Assembly (NCBI GenBank): GCA_028868735.1 | Contig: JAGWTW010000028.1 | Span: 1-38,264 of the forward strand | Direction: 5' to 3' | DNA length: 38,264 bases | From: Hyphomicrobiales bacterium | GTDB taxonomy: Bacteria > Pseudomonadota > Alphaproteobacteria > Rhizobiales > Beijerinckiaceae | Shown here: positions 32,305-38,264 of the stretch, one piece after another | How the letters are laid out: each line of letters opens with the position of its first letter | Numbering within the stretch: the stretch's first letter is position 1 | Translations under genes and position numbers: made by a program | The notes under the pieces: generated by a model | What the model was told of the DNA's origin: nothing | The model's input: the letters and a program-made list of their open reading frames with translations, nothing else | Database searches by the model: none

Positions 32305-33219
32305 ATGACCGAAGACCTCCTCGCGCCGCTCGGCCAGCGCCGCGTCATCCGCGCGAACGGCATCGACATCGAGGTGTACGAGAGCGGCGCGGGCGAAAAG
32401 CTCGCGCTGCTGCTGCACGGCTTTCCCGAACATTCCGTCTCCTGGCGCGCGCAGGCGCCGATGCTGGCGGGTATGGGCTATCGGGTGTGGGTTCCGAACC
32501 AGCGCGGCTACGGCGGAACGACGACGCCCGCCGAACGCGACGCTTACGCGATCGACAAGCTGACCGGCGACATCGCAGCGCTCATCGACGCGTTCCGGTC
32601 GAAGTCGGCGACAGCCGACTTCGCAGGGGGCGCGAAAAGCGTGACGCTGATCGCGCACGATTGGGGCGCGCTGCTGGCGTGGGTTTTCGCCGCGCGAAAA
32701 ATCAGGCCGCTCGACAAGCTCGTCATCCTCAACGTGCCGCATCCGCTCTGCTTCAAGCGCGAATACGAGACCAATCCGAAGCAGAAGAAGAAGTCGTGGT
32801 ACACGCGCTTCTTCCAGCTGCCGCTCGTTCCGGAAATGGCGCTGTCGCGCAAGGGCGGCGCGCCGATCGCGAAGCTGTTTCGCGACACCTGCGTCAACAA
32901 GGCGAATTTTCCGCGCGAATTGCTGTCCGTCTACGCCGCGAACGCCGCGCGTCCCGGCGGCATGCGCGGCATGATCAACTGGTATCGCGCGGCCATGCCG
33001 GCGCTCTTCAAGGCGACCGATCTCGGCGCCGCGATCGAGGTTCCGACGCTGGTGATCTGGGGCGAAAAGGACGTGGCGCTGGAAGTCTCGACGCTCGATG
33101 GAACCGACCAATACGTGCGCGATCTGAAAATCGTGCGGTTGCCGAATGCTTCGCACTGGGTGCAGCAGGACGCGCCCGATGAAGTGAATGCGGCGATGCG
33201 GGCGTTTCTGGCCGATTAG
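32305..33219 (+). CDS. Epoxide-hydrolase-like alpha/beta hydrolase
   Basis: A 304-residue alpha/beta hydrolase. HGFPEH (38-43) is the oxyanion-hole motif of the epoxide hydrolase/haloalkane dehalogenase branch, and the nucleophile is Asp119 in IAHDWGA. The acid lies in IWGEKD and the general-base His284 in NASHWVQQDAP. A cap-domain tyrosine that would support epoxide opening is likely (WYTRFFQLP or NWYRAAM) but not proven, so haloacid or ester activity is possible. The frame extends upstream through the repeat, but the ATG at 32305 with GGGAG upstream is the right start. Confidence 0.9.
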   Translation: MTEDLLAPLGQRRVIRANGIDIEVYESGAGEKLALLLHGFPEHSVSWRAQAPMLAGMGYRVWVPNQRGYGGTTTPAERDAYAIDKLTGDIAALIDAFRSKSATADFAGGAKSVTLIAHDWGALLAWVFAARKIRPLDKLVILNVPHPLCFKREYETNPKQKKKSWYTRFFQLPLVPEMALSRKGGAPIAKLFRDTCVNKANFPRELLSVYAANAARPGGMRGMINWYRAAMPALFKATDLGAAIEVPTLVIWGEKDVALEVSTLDGTDQYVRDLKIVRLPNASHWVQQDAPDEVNAAMRAFLAD

Positions 33220-33321
33220 CTGTCAATCTCGCGAAAGCGGGTAGCCAGCAGCAAGATGCGCGGGCTTGGGAAGTAGATGGCCGTTTGGTTCGCGCCTGGC
33301 GGGCTCGATGGGTGTCGATTG

Positions 33322-33344
33322 TGAGATATCTTAGAGATATCTCA
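33322..33344. promoter_or_regulatory. MazEF operator palindrome
   Basis: Perfect 9-base arms TGAGATATC and GATATCTCA separated by five bases; the right half also forms a complete GAGATATCTC palindrome (33334-33343). It lies 10 bases before the mazE GTG, and its last base begins the AGGAG ribosome-binding site, so bound MazE would block the promoter. Confidence 0.85.
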
Positions 33345-33354
33345 GGAGCGCGTC

Positions 33355-33618
33355 GTGTCTCAGGCAACCATAGGCAAATGGGGCAAGAGCCTCGGAGTCC
33401 GGATTCCGGCCGATATCGCGCGCTCGCTCGGCCTCGACGTCGGCAGCGACGTCGAGATCGTCGCGGGCGAGGGCGAGATCGTGGTGCGGCCCGTCGCGCG
33501 CCCGAGGAGCTTGCGCGACTTGCTGGGCGACAAGTCGCCCGAGGAATGGCGGGCCTTGTATCGAGGCTCGGCGGTCGATTGGGGGCCCGACGTCGGCCGT
33601 GAAATCATCGAGGAATGA
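33355..33618 (+). CDS. mazE: MazE-type antitoxin (SpoVT-AbrB domain)
   Basis: An 87-residue antitoxin with an N-terminal SpoVT-AbrB swapped-hairpin DNA-binding domain (about 1-48; ATIGKWGKSLGVRIPADIAR, GSDVEIV, GEIVVRPV) and an acidic C-terminal tail (EEWRALYRGSAVDWGPDVGREIIEE-like, written here in parts) that would wrap the toxin. The GTG start at 33355 is preceded by AGGAG. Its stop overlaps the toxin ATG by four bases (ATGA at 33615-33618). The preceding palindrome is the natural autoregulatory site. Confidence 0.94.
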   Translation: MSQATIGKWGKSLGVRIPADIARSLGLDVGSDVEIVAGEGEIVVRPVARPRSLRDLLGDKSPEEWRALYRGSAVDWGPDVGREIIEE

Positions 33619-33956
33619 GCGAACCTTACATTCCAGCCGCGGGCGATCTCGTCTGGACGGATGTCACGCCAACGCTCGGGCGCGAGCAGGCCGGTCGCCG
33701 GCCGGCGCTTGTCATTTCCTCGCGCGATCTCAGCGAAATCGCCGGTTTCATCATCGTCGCACCGATTACGTCTCGGGTGCGGCCATTTCTGACGAGCGTT
33801 GTCTTGCCGGAGGGCTCGCCGGTGACGGGAGAAATATTGCTGCATCAGCTACGCAGCATCGACATTTTCGCGCGTCCGCTGAAATTCGTCGGGCGCGTGA
33901 GCGACGAGGTTGCCGGCGAGGTGCGGGAGAGATTGGGATTGCTGGTGGGGATTTAA
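33615..33956 (+). CDS. mazF: MazF/PemK-type toxin endoribonuclease
   Basis: A 113-residue PemK/MazF protein: GDLVWTDVTPTLGREQAGRRPALVIS at the N-terminus carries the conserved GxEQxGxRPxLV-like motif, and APITSR and the catalytic-core LHQLRSIDIFAR follow. MazF cuts single-stranded mRNA at short motifs to halt growth when the antitoxin is lost. Length is normal and no residue looks broken. It is translationally coupled to mazE. The region after the stop (33957-34107) is AT-richer, holds no gene I can see and leads to the convergent MoxR gene. Confidence 0.94.
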   Translation: MSEPYIPAAGDLVWTDVTPTLGREQAGRRPALVISSRDLSEIAGFIIVAPITSRVRPFLTSVVLPEGSPVTGEILLHQLRSIDIFARPLKFVGRVSDEVAGEVRERLGLLVGI

Positions 33957-34107
33957 GAGGCGCAATTCCAGCGCGTCGAATATTAAAAACAAAAACAACA
34001 TCTTTGCGCGAATTACGCCCTACAGCGAAAACTCGGTCGAGACGACGTTCCCGATCGCCGGAGCGGACAGAAACGTCGATGAGGTCGCAAGGACGTGTCG
34101 CTGGTGA

Positions 34108-34950
34108 CTACCTCTCCCGCCGATTCAAAAACGCCAGCCGCTCGAACAGGTGCACGTCCTGCTCGTTCTTGAGCAGCGCGCCGTGCAGCGGCGGGATGAG
34201 CTTCTTGGGGTCGCGCTCGCGCAGCGTTTCCGGGCCGATGTCCTCGTTGAGGAGGAGCTTCAGCCAGTCGAGCAGCTCAGAGGTCGAGGGCTTCTTCTTC
34301 AGGCCCGGCACGTCGCGCACTTCGAAGAAGATGCGCAACGCTTCTTCCACCAGACGCTTCTTGATGTCGGGGAAGTGGACGTCGACGATCTGCTCCATCG
34401 TCTCGGCGTCGGGGAACTTGATGTAGTGGAAGAAGCAGCGGCGCAGGAAGGCGTCCGGCAGCTCCTTCTCGTTGTTCGAAGTGATGACGACGATCGGGCG
34501 CTTGGCGGCCTTGATGGTCTGGCCCGTCTCGTAGACGTGGAACTCCATGCGGTCGAGTTCGAGCAGAAGGTCGTTCGGGAATTCGATGTCGGCCTTGTCG
34601 ATCTCGTCGATCAGCAGCACAGGGCGCTGATCGGAGACGAAGGCTTCCCACATCTTGCCGCGCTTGATGTAATTATTGATGTCGGTGACGCGCGGGTCGC
34701 CGAGCTGGCTGTCGCGCAGGCGCGAGACGGCGTCGTATTCGTAGAGGCCCTGCTGCGCCTTGGTGGTGGACTTGATGTGCCAGGTGAGCAGCGGCGCGCC
34801 GATGGCCTTGGCGACTTCCTCCGCCAGCACGGTCTTGCCGGTGCCGGGCTCGCCCTTCACGAGCAGGGGACGTTCGAGCACGATGGCCGCGTTGACGGCG
34901 ACCTTCAGGTCTTCGGTGGCGACGTAATCCTTGGTTCCGGTAAAGCGCAT
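34108..34950 (-). CDS. MoxR-family AAA ATPase
   Basis: A 280-residue MoxR-type AAA+ ATPase. Walker A GEPGTGKT at residues 33-40, Walker B LLIDEIDKA at 112-120, sensor 1 IVVITSNNEKELPDAFLRRC (Asn and arginine finger region) and a helical lid. MoxR ATPases act as chaperones that insert cofactors or assemble complexes together with a VWA-domain partner. The VWA gene at 35898-37073 is likely that partner, although here it is divergent and separated by two small genes. ATG at 34950 has AAGGGG upstream. A GTTTAA/TTAAAC inverted repeat lies 16-35 bases upstream. Confidence 0.94.
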   Translation of the reverse strand: MRFTGTKDYVATEDLKVAVNAAIVLERPLLVKGEPGTGKTVLAEEVAKAIGAPLLTWHIKSTTKAQQGLYEYDAVSRLRDSQLGDPRVTDINNYIKRGKMWEAFVSDQRPVLLIDEIDKADIEFPNDLLLELDRMEFHVYETGQTIKAAKRPIVVITSNNEKELPDAFLRRCFFHYIKFPDAETMEQIVDVHFPDIKKRLVEEALRIFFEVRDVPGLKKKPSTSELLDWLKLLLNEDIGPETLRERDPKKLIPPLHGALLKNEQDVHLFERLAFLNRRER

Positions 34951-34965
34951 TTCAGCCCCTTGGGT

Positions 34966-34985
34966 GTTTAATCGGCAGGTTAAAC
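34966..34985. promoter_or_regulatory. GTTTAA/TTAAAC inverted repeat upstream of the MoxR gene
   Basis: Six-base arms GTTTAA and TTAAAC with eight bases between them, just upstream of the MoxR start. It contains two TTAA boxes as in CtrA sites, but the spacing is off by one, so binding is only a possibility. Confidence 0.35.
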
Positions 34986-35046
34986 GGCCGGGCAGGGGCG
35001 GGCAAGCCGGCGATGCGGCCGGGCCTGCGGTCCGGCGGCGGGCGTG

Positions 35047-35361
35047 CTACCGCCGCCGCGCGGCCCGCTTCTCCTTCAGCGCGCGCGAGGCGCGCGTGGG
35101 GCCGTGGAAATCGGCATGCTTGCCGGCGATCCATGTCACGAAAGCCGCGATGTCCGGGTGCTCGCGCAGGCGCTCGAGGCTGTGGAAATGGTCCTTCAGT
35201 TCGCGCTCGGTCAGGACGCTGTGGATCTTGCGATGGCAGATCGGATGCAGGGCCACCGTCTCGCGCCCCTTGAAGGCCTTCGGCACGAGATGGTGGTCCT
35301 CGAGGCGCGCGCCGAGCGGCCGGCCGCAGAGCGGGCAGATCGTCGGCGCGCCGGTCCTCAC
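35047..35361 (-). CDS. HNH endonuclease-domain protein
   Basis: A 104-residue protein with a zinc-bound HNH fold: CPLC near the N-terminus, LEDHHLVPKAFKG containing the catalytic His pair, and LHPICHRKIH with the second zinc Cys and His. It ends in a basic Arg/Lys/Ala tail. Small stand-alone HNH proteins of this type nick or cut DNA, but the biological role of this one is unknown. The GTG start at 35361 overlaps the EF-hand gene stop by four bases (GTGA), so the two are translationally coupled. The longer frame upstream is a shadow of the EF-hand gene. Confidence 0.88.
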   Translation of the reverse strand: MRTGAPTICPLCGRPLGARLEDHHLVPKAFKGRETVALHPICHRKIHSVLTERELKDHFHSLERLREHPDIAAFVTWIAGKHADFHGPTRASRALKEKRAARRR

Positions 35362-35630
35362 TGCGCGGTCATGGCCGCCTTGATGTCGTCGAGCGTGACG
35401 TAGCCTTTCTTGCCGCGGTCGATCATGTCGAAATTCTTGGCGACGCGCGGCATGCCAGCCTTGGCTTCCGCGAGGGTCAGGCTGCCGTCGTGGTCCTTGT
35501 CGGCGGCGGCGAAGCGCTTCTGCACTTCCGCCCATTGGCTCGCGGAAATGTCCATCGCGCGGGCGGCCGGCATGGCGGCGAGCCCGGCAAAAGCGAGCGC
35601 CGCCGCTGCGGACAGGAAGCGCGTGGTCAT
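35358..35630 (-). CDS. Secreted EF-hand calcium-binding protein
   Basis: A 90-residue protein with a signal peptide (residues 1-25, ending AARA) and two EF-hand loops. The first loop, Asp44 to Glu55 (DKDHDGSLTLAE), is canonical. The second, starting at Asp71 (DRGKKGYVTLDD), lacks the acidic residues at positions 3 and 5 and ends in Asp, so it probably binds calcium weakly or not at all. It should act in the periplasm. ATG at 35630 has GGAGG seven bases upstream. It is the first gene of a pair with the HNH gene, an unusual coupling of a periplasmic and a cytoplasmic protein. Confidence 0.9.
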   Translation of the reverse strand: MTTRFLSAAAALAFAGLAAMPAARAMDISASQWAEVQKRFAAADKDHDGSLTLAEAKAGMPRVAKNFDMIDRGKKGYVTLDDIKAAMTAQ

Positions 35631-35897
35631 TCGTTCCTCCGGATATCCCGTGGGGCGCGGGAATCGCGCGGGCCGATTTTGCGCCGGCGCGCCGGGCCGA
35701 GGCAATGGCCTCACGACCGCAGCAGGTCCGGAACGAGCGCGGCGACGAACCTCACGTGAACCATGCCGCCGCGGCCTCCCGAACGCCCCCGCCAACTCCC
35801 GGATAATGCCGCCGCCGCCATTTGATCCGGCGCGTCACAAATCGGGACGAGCGAGCCCGCCCTCGACCTTCGCCGCGCCACATGGCACATTCGTCCC

Positions 35898-37073
35898 ATG
35901 TTCCTGCAATTCTTCACATCGCTCCGCGACGCCCAGGTCCCGGTCACGCTCCGCGAGTATCTGACCCTCATGGAGGCGCTCGACAAAGACCTCGCCGAGA
36001 AATCGGTCGAGGATTTCTACTATCTTTCACGCGCCTGCCTCGTGAAAGACGAGCGGAATCTCGACAAGTTCGACCGCGTGTTCGGCACGATCTTCAAGGG
36101 GCTCGAAAGCCTGCTCGACGCCATGGAGAAGGCCGAGATCCCCGAGGAATGGCTGCGCAAGCTCGCCGAGAAATATCTCACCGACGAGGAGAAGAAGCAG
36201 CTCGAGGCCATGGGCTGGGACAAGCTCATGGAGACGCTGAAGAAGCGGCTCGAAGAGCAGAAGGAGCGCCATCAGGGCGGCTCCAAATGGATCGGCACGG
36301 CCGGCACGTCGCCGTTCGGCGCCTATGGCTACAATCCCGAGGGCATCCGGATCGGCCAGAAGGAGAGCCGGCATCGTCGCGCGGTCAAGGTGTGGGACAA
36401 GCGCGAGTTCAAGGATCTCGACGGCGACACCGAACTCGGGACGCGCAACATCAAGATCGCGCTGCGGCGCCTGCGCAAATTCGCGCGCACCGGCGCGCCG
36501 GAGGAGCTCGATCTCGACACCACGATCAAGGACACGGCGAAGCAGGGCTATCTCGACATCAAGTTGCGGCCCGAGCGCCGCAACGCGGTGAAGGTGCTGC
36601 TGTTCTTCGACATCGGCGGCTCGATGGACTGGCACATCAAGCAGGTCGAGGAATTGTTCTCCGCGTGCAAGACCGAGTTCAAGCACATGGAGCACTTCTA
36701 TTTCCACAATTGCCTGTACGAAGGCGTGTGGAAGGACAACAAGCGCCGCTTCACCGACAAGACGGCGACATGGCAGGTGCTGCACACCTATCCGCACGAC
36801 TACAAGGTGATCTTCGTCGGCGACGCCTCGATGTCGCCTTACGAGATCACGCAGCCCGGCGGCTCGGTCGAGCATATGAACGAGGAGCCCGGCCACGTCT
36901 GGATGGACCGCGTGACGCGCACCTATCCGCATGCCGTGTGGATCAATCCCGTGCCGGAAAACCAGTGGGACTACACGCAGTCGATCAAGCTGATCCAGCG
37001 CATGATGAGCAATCGCATGTATCCGCTGACGCTGGAGGGGCTGGACGGCGCGATGAAGGAGCTGGTGCGGTAG
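35898..37073 (+). CDS. VWA-domain protein, CoxE-like, partner of MoxR ATPase
   Basis: A 391-residue protein with an N-terminal helical region (about 1-130, EKYLTDEEKKQLEAMGW), a linker with Gly/Tyr text (SPFGAYGYNPEGIRIG) and a C-terminal von Willebrand A domain (about 230-380). The MIDAS motif reads DIGGS (238-242) rather than DxSxS, the first Ser replaced by Gly; DxGxS variants are common in this MoxR-linked family. The conserved FVGDASMSPYEI and WINPVP blocks fit. It has no signal peptide. Together with the MoxR ATPase it probably forms a chaperone pair acting on an unidentified target. ATG at 35898 is chosen because the VWA family N-terminus MFLQFFTSLRDAQVPVT begins there. Confidence 0.92.
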   Translation: MFLQFFTSLRDAQVPVTLREYLTLMEALDKDLAEKSVEDFYYLSRACLVKDERNLDKFDRVFGTIFKGLESLLDAMEKAEIPEEWLRKLAEKYLTDEEKKQLEAMGWDKLMETLKKRLEEQKERHQGGSKWIGTAGTSPFGAYGYNPEGIRIGQKESRHRRAVKVWDKREFKDLDGDTELGTRNIKIALRRLRKFARTGAPEELDLDTTIKDTAKQGYLDIKLRPERRNAVKVLLFFDIGGSMDWHIKQVEELFSACKTEFKHMEHFYFHNCLYEGVWKDNKRRFTDKTATWQVLHTYPHDYKVIFVGDASMSPYEITQPGGSVEHMNEEPGHVWMDRVTRTYPHAVWINPVPENQWDYTQSIKLIQRMMSNRMYPLTLEGLDGAMKELVR

Positions 37074-37078
37074 TTTTC

Positions 37079-37230
37079 CTCATCCTGAGGAACGATGCGC
37101 GGCATCGAGCCATCGAAGGATGGCGCGACACTGGAGCATGCTTCGAGACGCGCCTGCGGCGCTCCTCAGCATGAGGGGAGGGAAAACCTCATCCTGAGGA
37201 GGCGCAAAGCGCCGTCTCGAAGGATGGCCG
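37079..37230. repeat. REP-like palindromic repeat cluster, copy upstream of the GIY-YIG gene
   Basis: CTCATCCTGAGGA to GAAGGATGGC at 37079-37122 is one palindrome, and 37137-37230 is the second. The second is 94 bases and matches 37554-37647 at 90 positions, with the first 67 identical. Each unit contains a CATGCTTCGAGACGCGCC half and an inverted CCTCATCCTGAGGAGG half. Confidence 0.85.
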
Positions 37231-37241
37231 CGGAGACGGAC

Positions 37242-37532
37242 GTGTCCGGAGCCACGATCTACATCGTCGAATGCGCGGACGGGTCCTATTACACCGGCAT
37301 CACACGCCGCGACCCGGACACGCGCGTGAGCGAACACAATCAGGGGCTCGATCCGAGCAGCTACACGTTCACGCGTCGGCCGGTGCGGCTTGTGTTTTCT
37401 TCGTTCTTTGACCGCGTCGACGAGGCCATTGCGACCGAGCGGCGCATCAAGGGCTGGTCGCGCGCGAAGAAGGAAGCGCTCATGCGCGGCGACTACGATG
37501 CGCTGCCGGCGCTTGCGAAGCGGAGAAAGTAG
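37242..37532 (+). CDS. GIY-YIG nuclease-family protein bracketed by repeats
   Basis: A 96-residue GIY-YIG domain protein (UvrC/homing-endonuclease type): YIVECADGSYYTGIT gives the two-strand GIY-YIG signature, followed by RVSEHNQG with the conserved His, a helical stretch with Arg (RPVRLVFSSFFDRVDEAIATERRIKGW, in parts), and a basic C-terminus. I take the GTG at 37242, which has GGAGA six bases upstream. An ATG at 37224 in frame lies inside the upstream repeat (GAAGG directly before ATG) and is less likely. Single-domain GIY-YIG proteins of this size are common but uncharacterised. It sits between two near-identical 94-base repeats. Confidence 0.9.
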   Translation: MSGATIYIVECADGSYYTGITRRDPDTRVSEHNQGLDPSSYTFTRRPVRLVFSSFFDRVDEAIATERRIKGWSRAKKEALMRGDYDALPALAKRRK

Positions 37533-37553
37533 GCCGAGGTTTCGTGATGCGGC

Positions 37554-37647
37554 CATGCTTCGAGACGCGCCTGCGGCGCTCCTCAGCATGAGGGGAGGGA
37601 AAACCTCATCCTGAGGAGGCTCGACGCGCCGTCTCGAAGGAGGGCCG
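37554..37647. repeat. REP-like palindromic repeat, copy downstream of the GIY-YIG gene
   Basis: Direct copy of 37137-37230 with four differences, all in the last 27 bases. Starts 21 bases after the GIY-YIG stop. Confidence 0.9.
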
Positions 37648-37665
37648 GTTGCGGAAACTCTGAAG

Positions 37666-37707
37666 CATGCTTCGAGAAGTCTCCTTTGGCGGCTCCTCGG
37701 CACGAGG
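37666..37707. repeat. Degenerate REP-like element
   Basis: CATGCTTCGAGA, then a diverged centre, then CTCCTCGGCACGAGG: a decayed copy of the same half element, just before the end of the GFA-family gene. Confidence 0.6.
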
Positions 37708-37711
37708 TTCT

Positions 37712-38113
37712 TCACTGCCCTCCGATCTTCTCGATCCCCGAAATATCCTCCGACCAGGTAATCATTGAGTCGCACCAGATTCTTCGCCGAGGCTTCAACT
37801 CCGCACGCTGGTCGAGCGCGCCGATGCGCAGGTTGTGCGGCGCCGGCTGCTCCAGCGCGGTCGTGTAGACGGGCGAACCGCATTTCGGACAGAAGGCGTG
37901 GGCGCGCTTGTTCCCGCTCTCGGCGGTCTTGATGTAGATCGCAGGCTCGCCCGACAGGAGCCTGAACTTGCCGATCTCCGCGCGAACATTGGCGCGAAAG
38001 GCAGAACCCGAGAGTTTCTGGCAATCCCGGCAATGGCAGATGCGCGCGGTCGCCGGATCGACCTCGGCCTCGTAGGCGATGAAGCCGCAATGGCATGAGC
38101 CCGTCACATGCAT
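37712..38113 (-). CDS. GFA-family (CENP-V/GFA domain) zinc protein
   Basis: A 133-residue protein with the GFA domain zinc pattern: CHCG at Cys7/Cys9, CHCRDC at Cys26/Cys28/Cys31, and CPKCG at Cys75/Cys78. The family is named after a glutathione-dependent formaldehyde-activating protein, but most members have unproven activity. ATG at 38113. It follows the benE-like gene by ten bases on the minus strand, so the two are probably cotranscribed. Length is normal. Confidence 0.93.
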   Translation of the reverse strand: MHVTGSCHCGFIAYEAEVDPATARICHCRDCQKLSGSAFRANVRAEIGKFRLLSGEPAIYIKTAESGNKRAHAFCPKCGSPVYTTALEQPAPHNLRIGALDQRAELKPRRRIWCDSMITWSEDISGIEKIGGQ

Positions 38114-38123
38114 GGCGCTGTCC

Positions 38124-38264
38124 TCATGTGCTTGCGAATTGCTCGCGCTCCATCAGGCGCGAGACGGCCCAGCCCGCGACGAGTCCCCAGAACGCCGCGC
38201 CGATCCCGAAGATCGGCAGATCGGCGACGGTCACCAGAAAGCTCGCGAGCGCGCCGAGCGAGAA
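38124..38264 (-). CDS. benE: BenE-family benzoate/H+ symporter, C-terminal end (cut by window edge)
   Basis: The last 46 residues of a membrane protein are visible: VADLPIFGIGAAFWGLVAGW followed by AVSRLMEREQFAST and TGA. The FGIGAAFWGLVAG segment is typical of the last helix of BenE-type benzoate transporters. Most of the gene lies beyond the right edge, so the assignment rests on this short part. It is upstream of the GFA-family gene in the same direction. Confidence 0.7.
   Translation of the reverse strand, partial: FSLGALASFLVTVADLPIFGIGAAFWGLVAGWAVSRLMEREQFAST

Noticed and set aside
35711..35986. A 91-codon minus-strand frame between the EF-hand and VWA genes
   Set aside because: It overlaps the conserved N-terminus of the VWA gene, and its Arg/Ser-rich product matches nothing.
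1..38264. tRNA, rRNA, CRISPR arrays, insertion-sequence transposases or phage genes
   Set aside because: Looked for and none seen; no transposase or integrase motifs and no tRNA-like cloverleaf with a T-loop consensus was noticed, though small RNAs cannot be excluded by eye.

Overview
The window is high-GC DNA with tightly packed genes, short same-strand operons and many GTG/TTG starts. Gene content points to an alphaproteobacterium of the Hyphomicrobiales (Rhizobiales). The best indicators are a very large two-transmembrane coiled-coil protein resembling the growth-pole-ring protein GPR/RgsE of budding rhizobia, an MlaE permease with a fused STAS domain, a CYP199-type P450, and intergenic palindromic repeats of the CTTCGAGACGCGCC/CATCCTGAGG type common in this order. 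I see no tRNA, rRNA, CRISPR array, insertion sequence or prophage. Species cannot be fixed from sequence alone.

Layout. 1-1342: start of a DUF559 nuclease-fold gene running off the left edge, a repeat-bearing gap, and a stand-alone HPt phosphotransfer protein. 1343-6937: the giant polar-growth protein with arrays of 22-residue repeats, closed by a clear terminator. 7089-10566 (minus): an Mla/Ttg2-type lipid transport operon (permease, ATPase, MCE protein, auxiliary lipoprotein). 10759-16078 (plus): dipeptide epimerase, membrane-anchored cytochrome c, an unknown polytopic membrane protein, Kup potassium transporter. 16116-20368 (minus): a four-gene operon of solute-binding protein, CYP199-like P450, MarR regulator and MFS transporter, preceded by a near-perfect 26-base palindrome. 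The P450 keeps the residues that hold benzoate carboxylates in CYP199A4. 20562-24312 (minus): XRE-cupin regulator, a lower-GC cassette of two unrecognised coiled-coil genes between imperfect 41-base direct repeats, then an EamA transporter and an atypical SDR.

24422-31821 (minus): a conserved unknown, a membrane diguanylate cyclase, ycjX-ycjF, a three-gene unit (unknown, XRE, small membrane protein) starting at an AT-rich palindrome, an exported unknown, and a SixA-type phosphatase. 31944-33956 (plus): FmdB zinc ribbon, epoxide-hydrolase-like enzyme, and a MazEF toxin-antitoxin pair with a strong operator palindrome. 34108-37073: a MoxR ATPase and a divergent VWA protein, with HNH and EF-hand genes between them. 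37079-38264: a palindromic-repeat cluster bracketing a GIY-YIG gene, then a GFA-family protein and the end of benE.

The most interesting items are the aromatic-acid P450 operon with its operator, the direct-repeat-flanked coiled-coil cassette, the repeat-bracketed GIY-YIG gene, the palindrome-controlled three-gene unit, and the repeat architecture of the polar ring protein.
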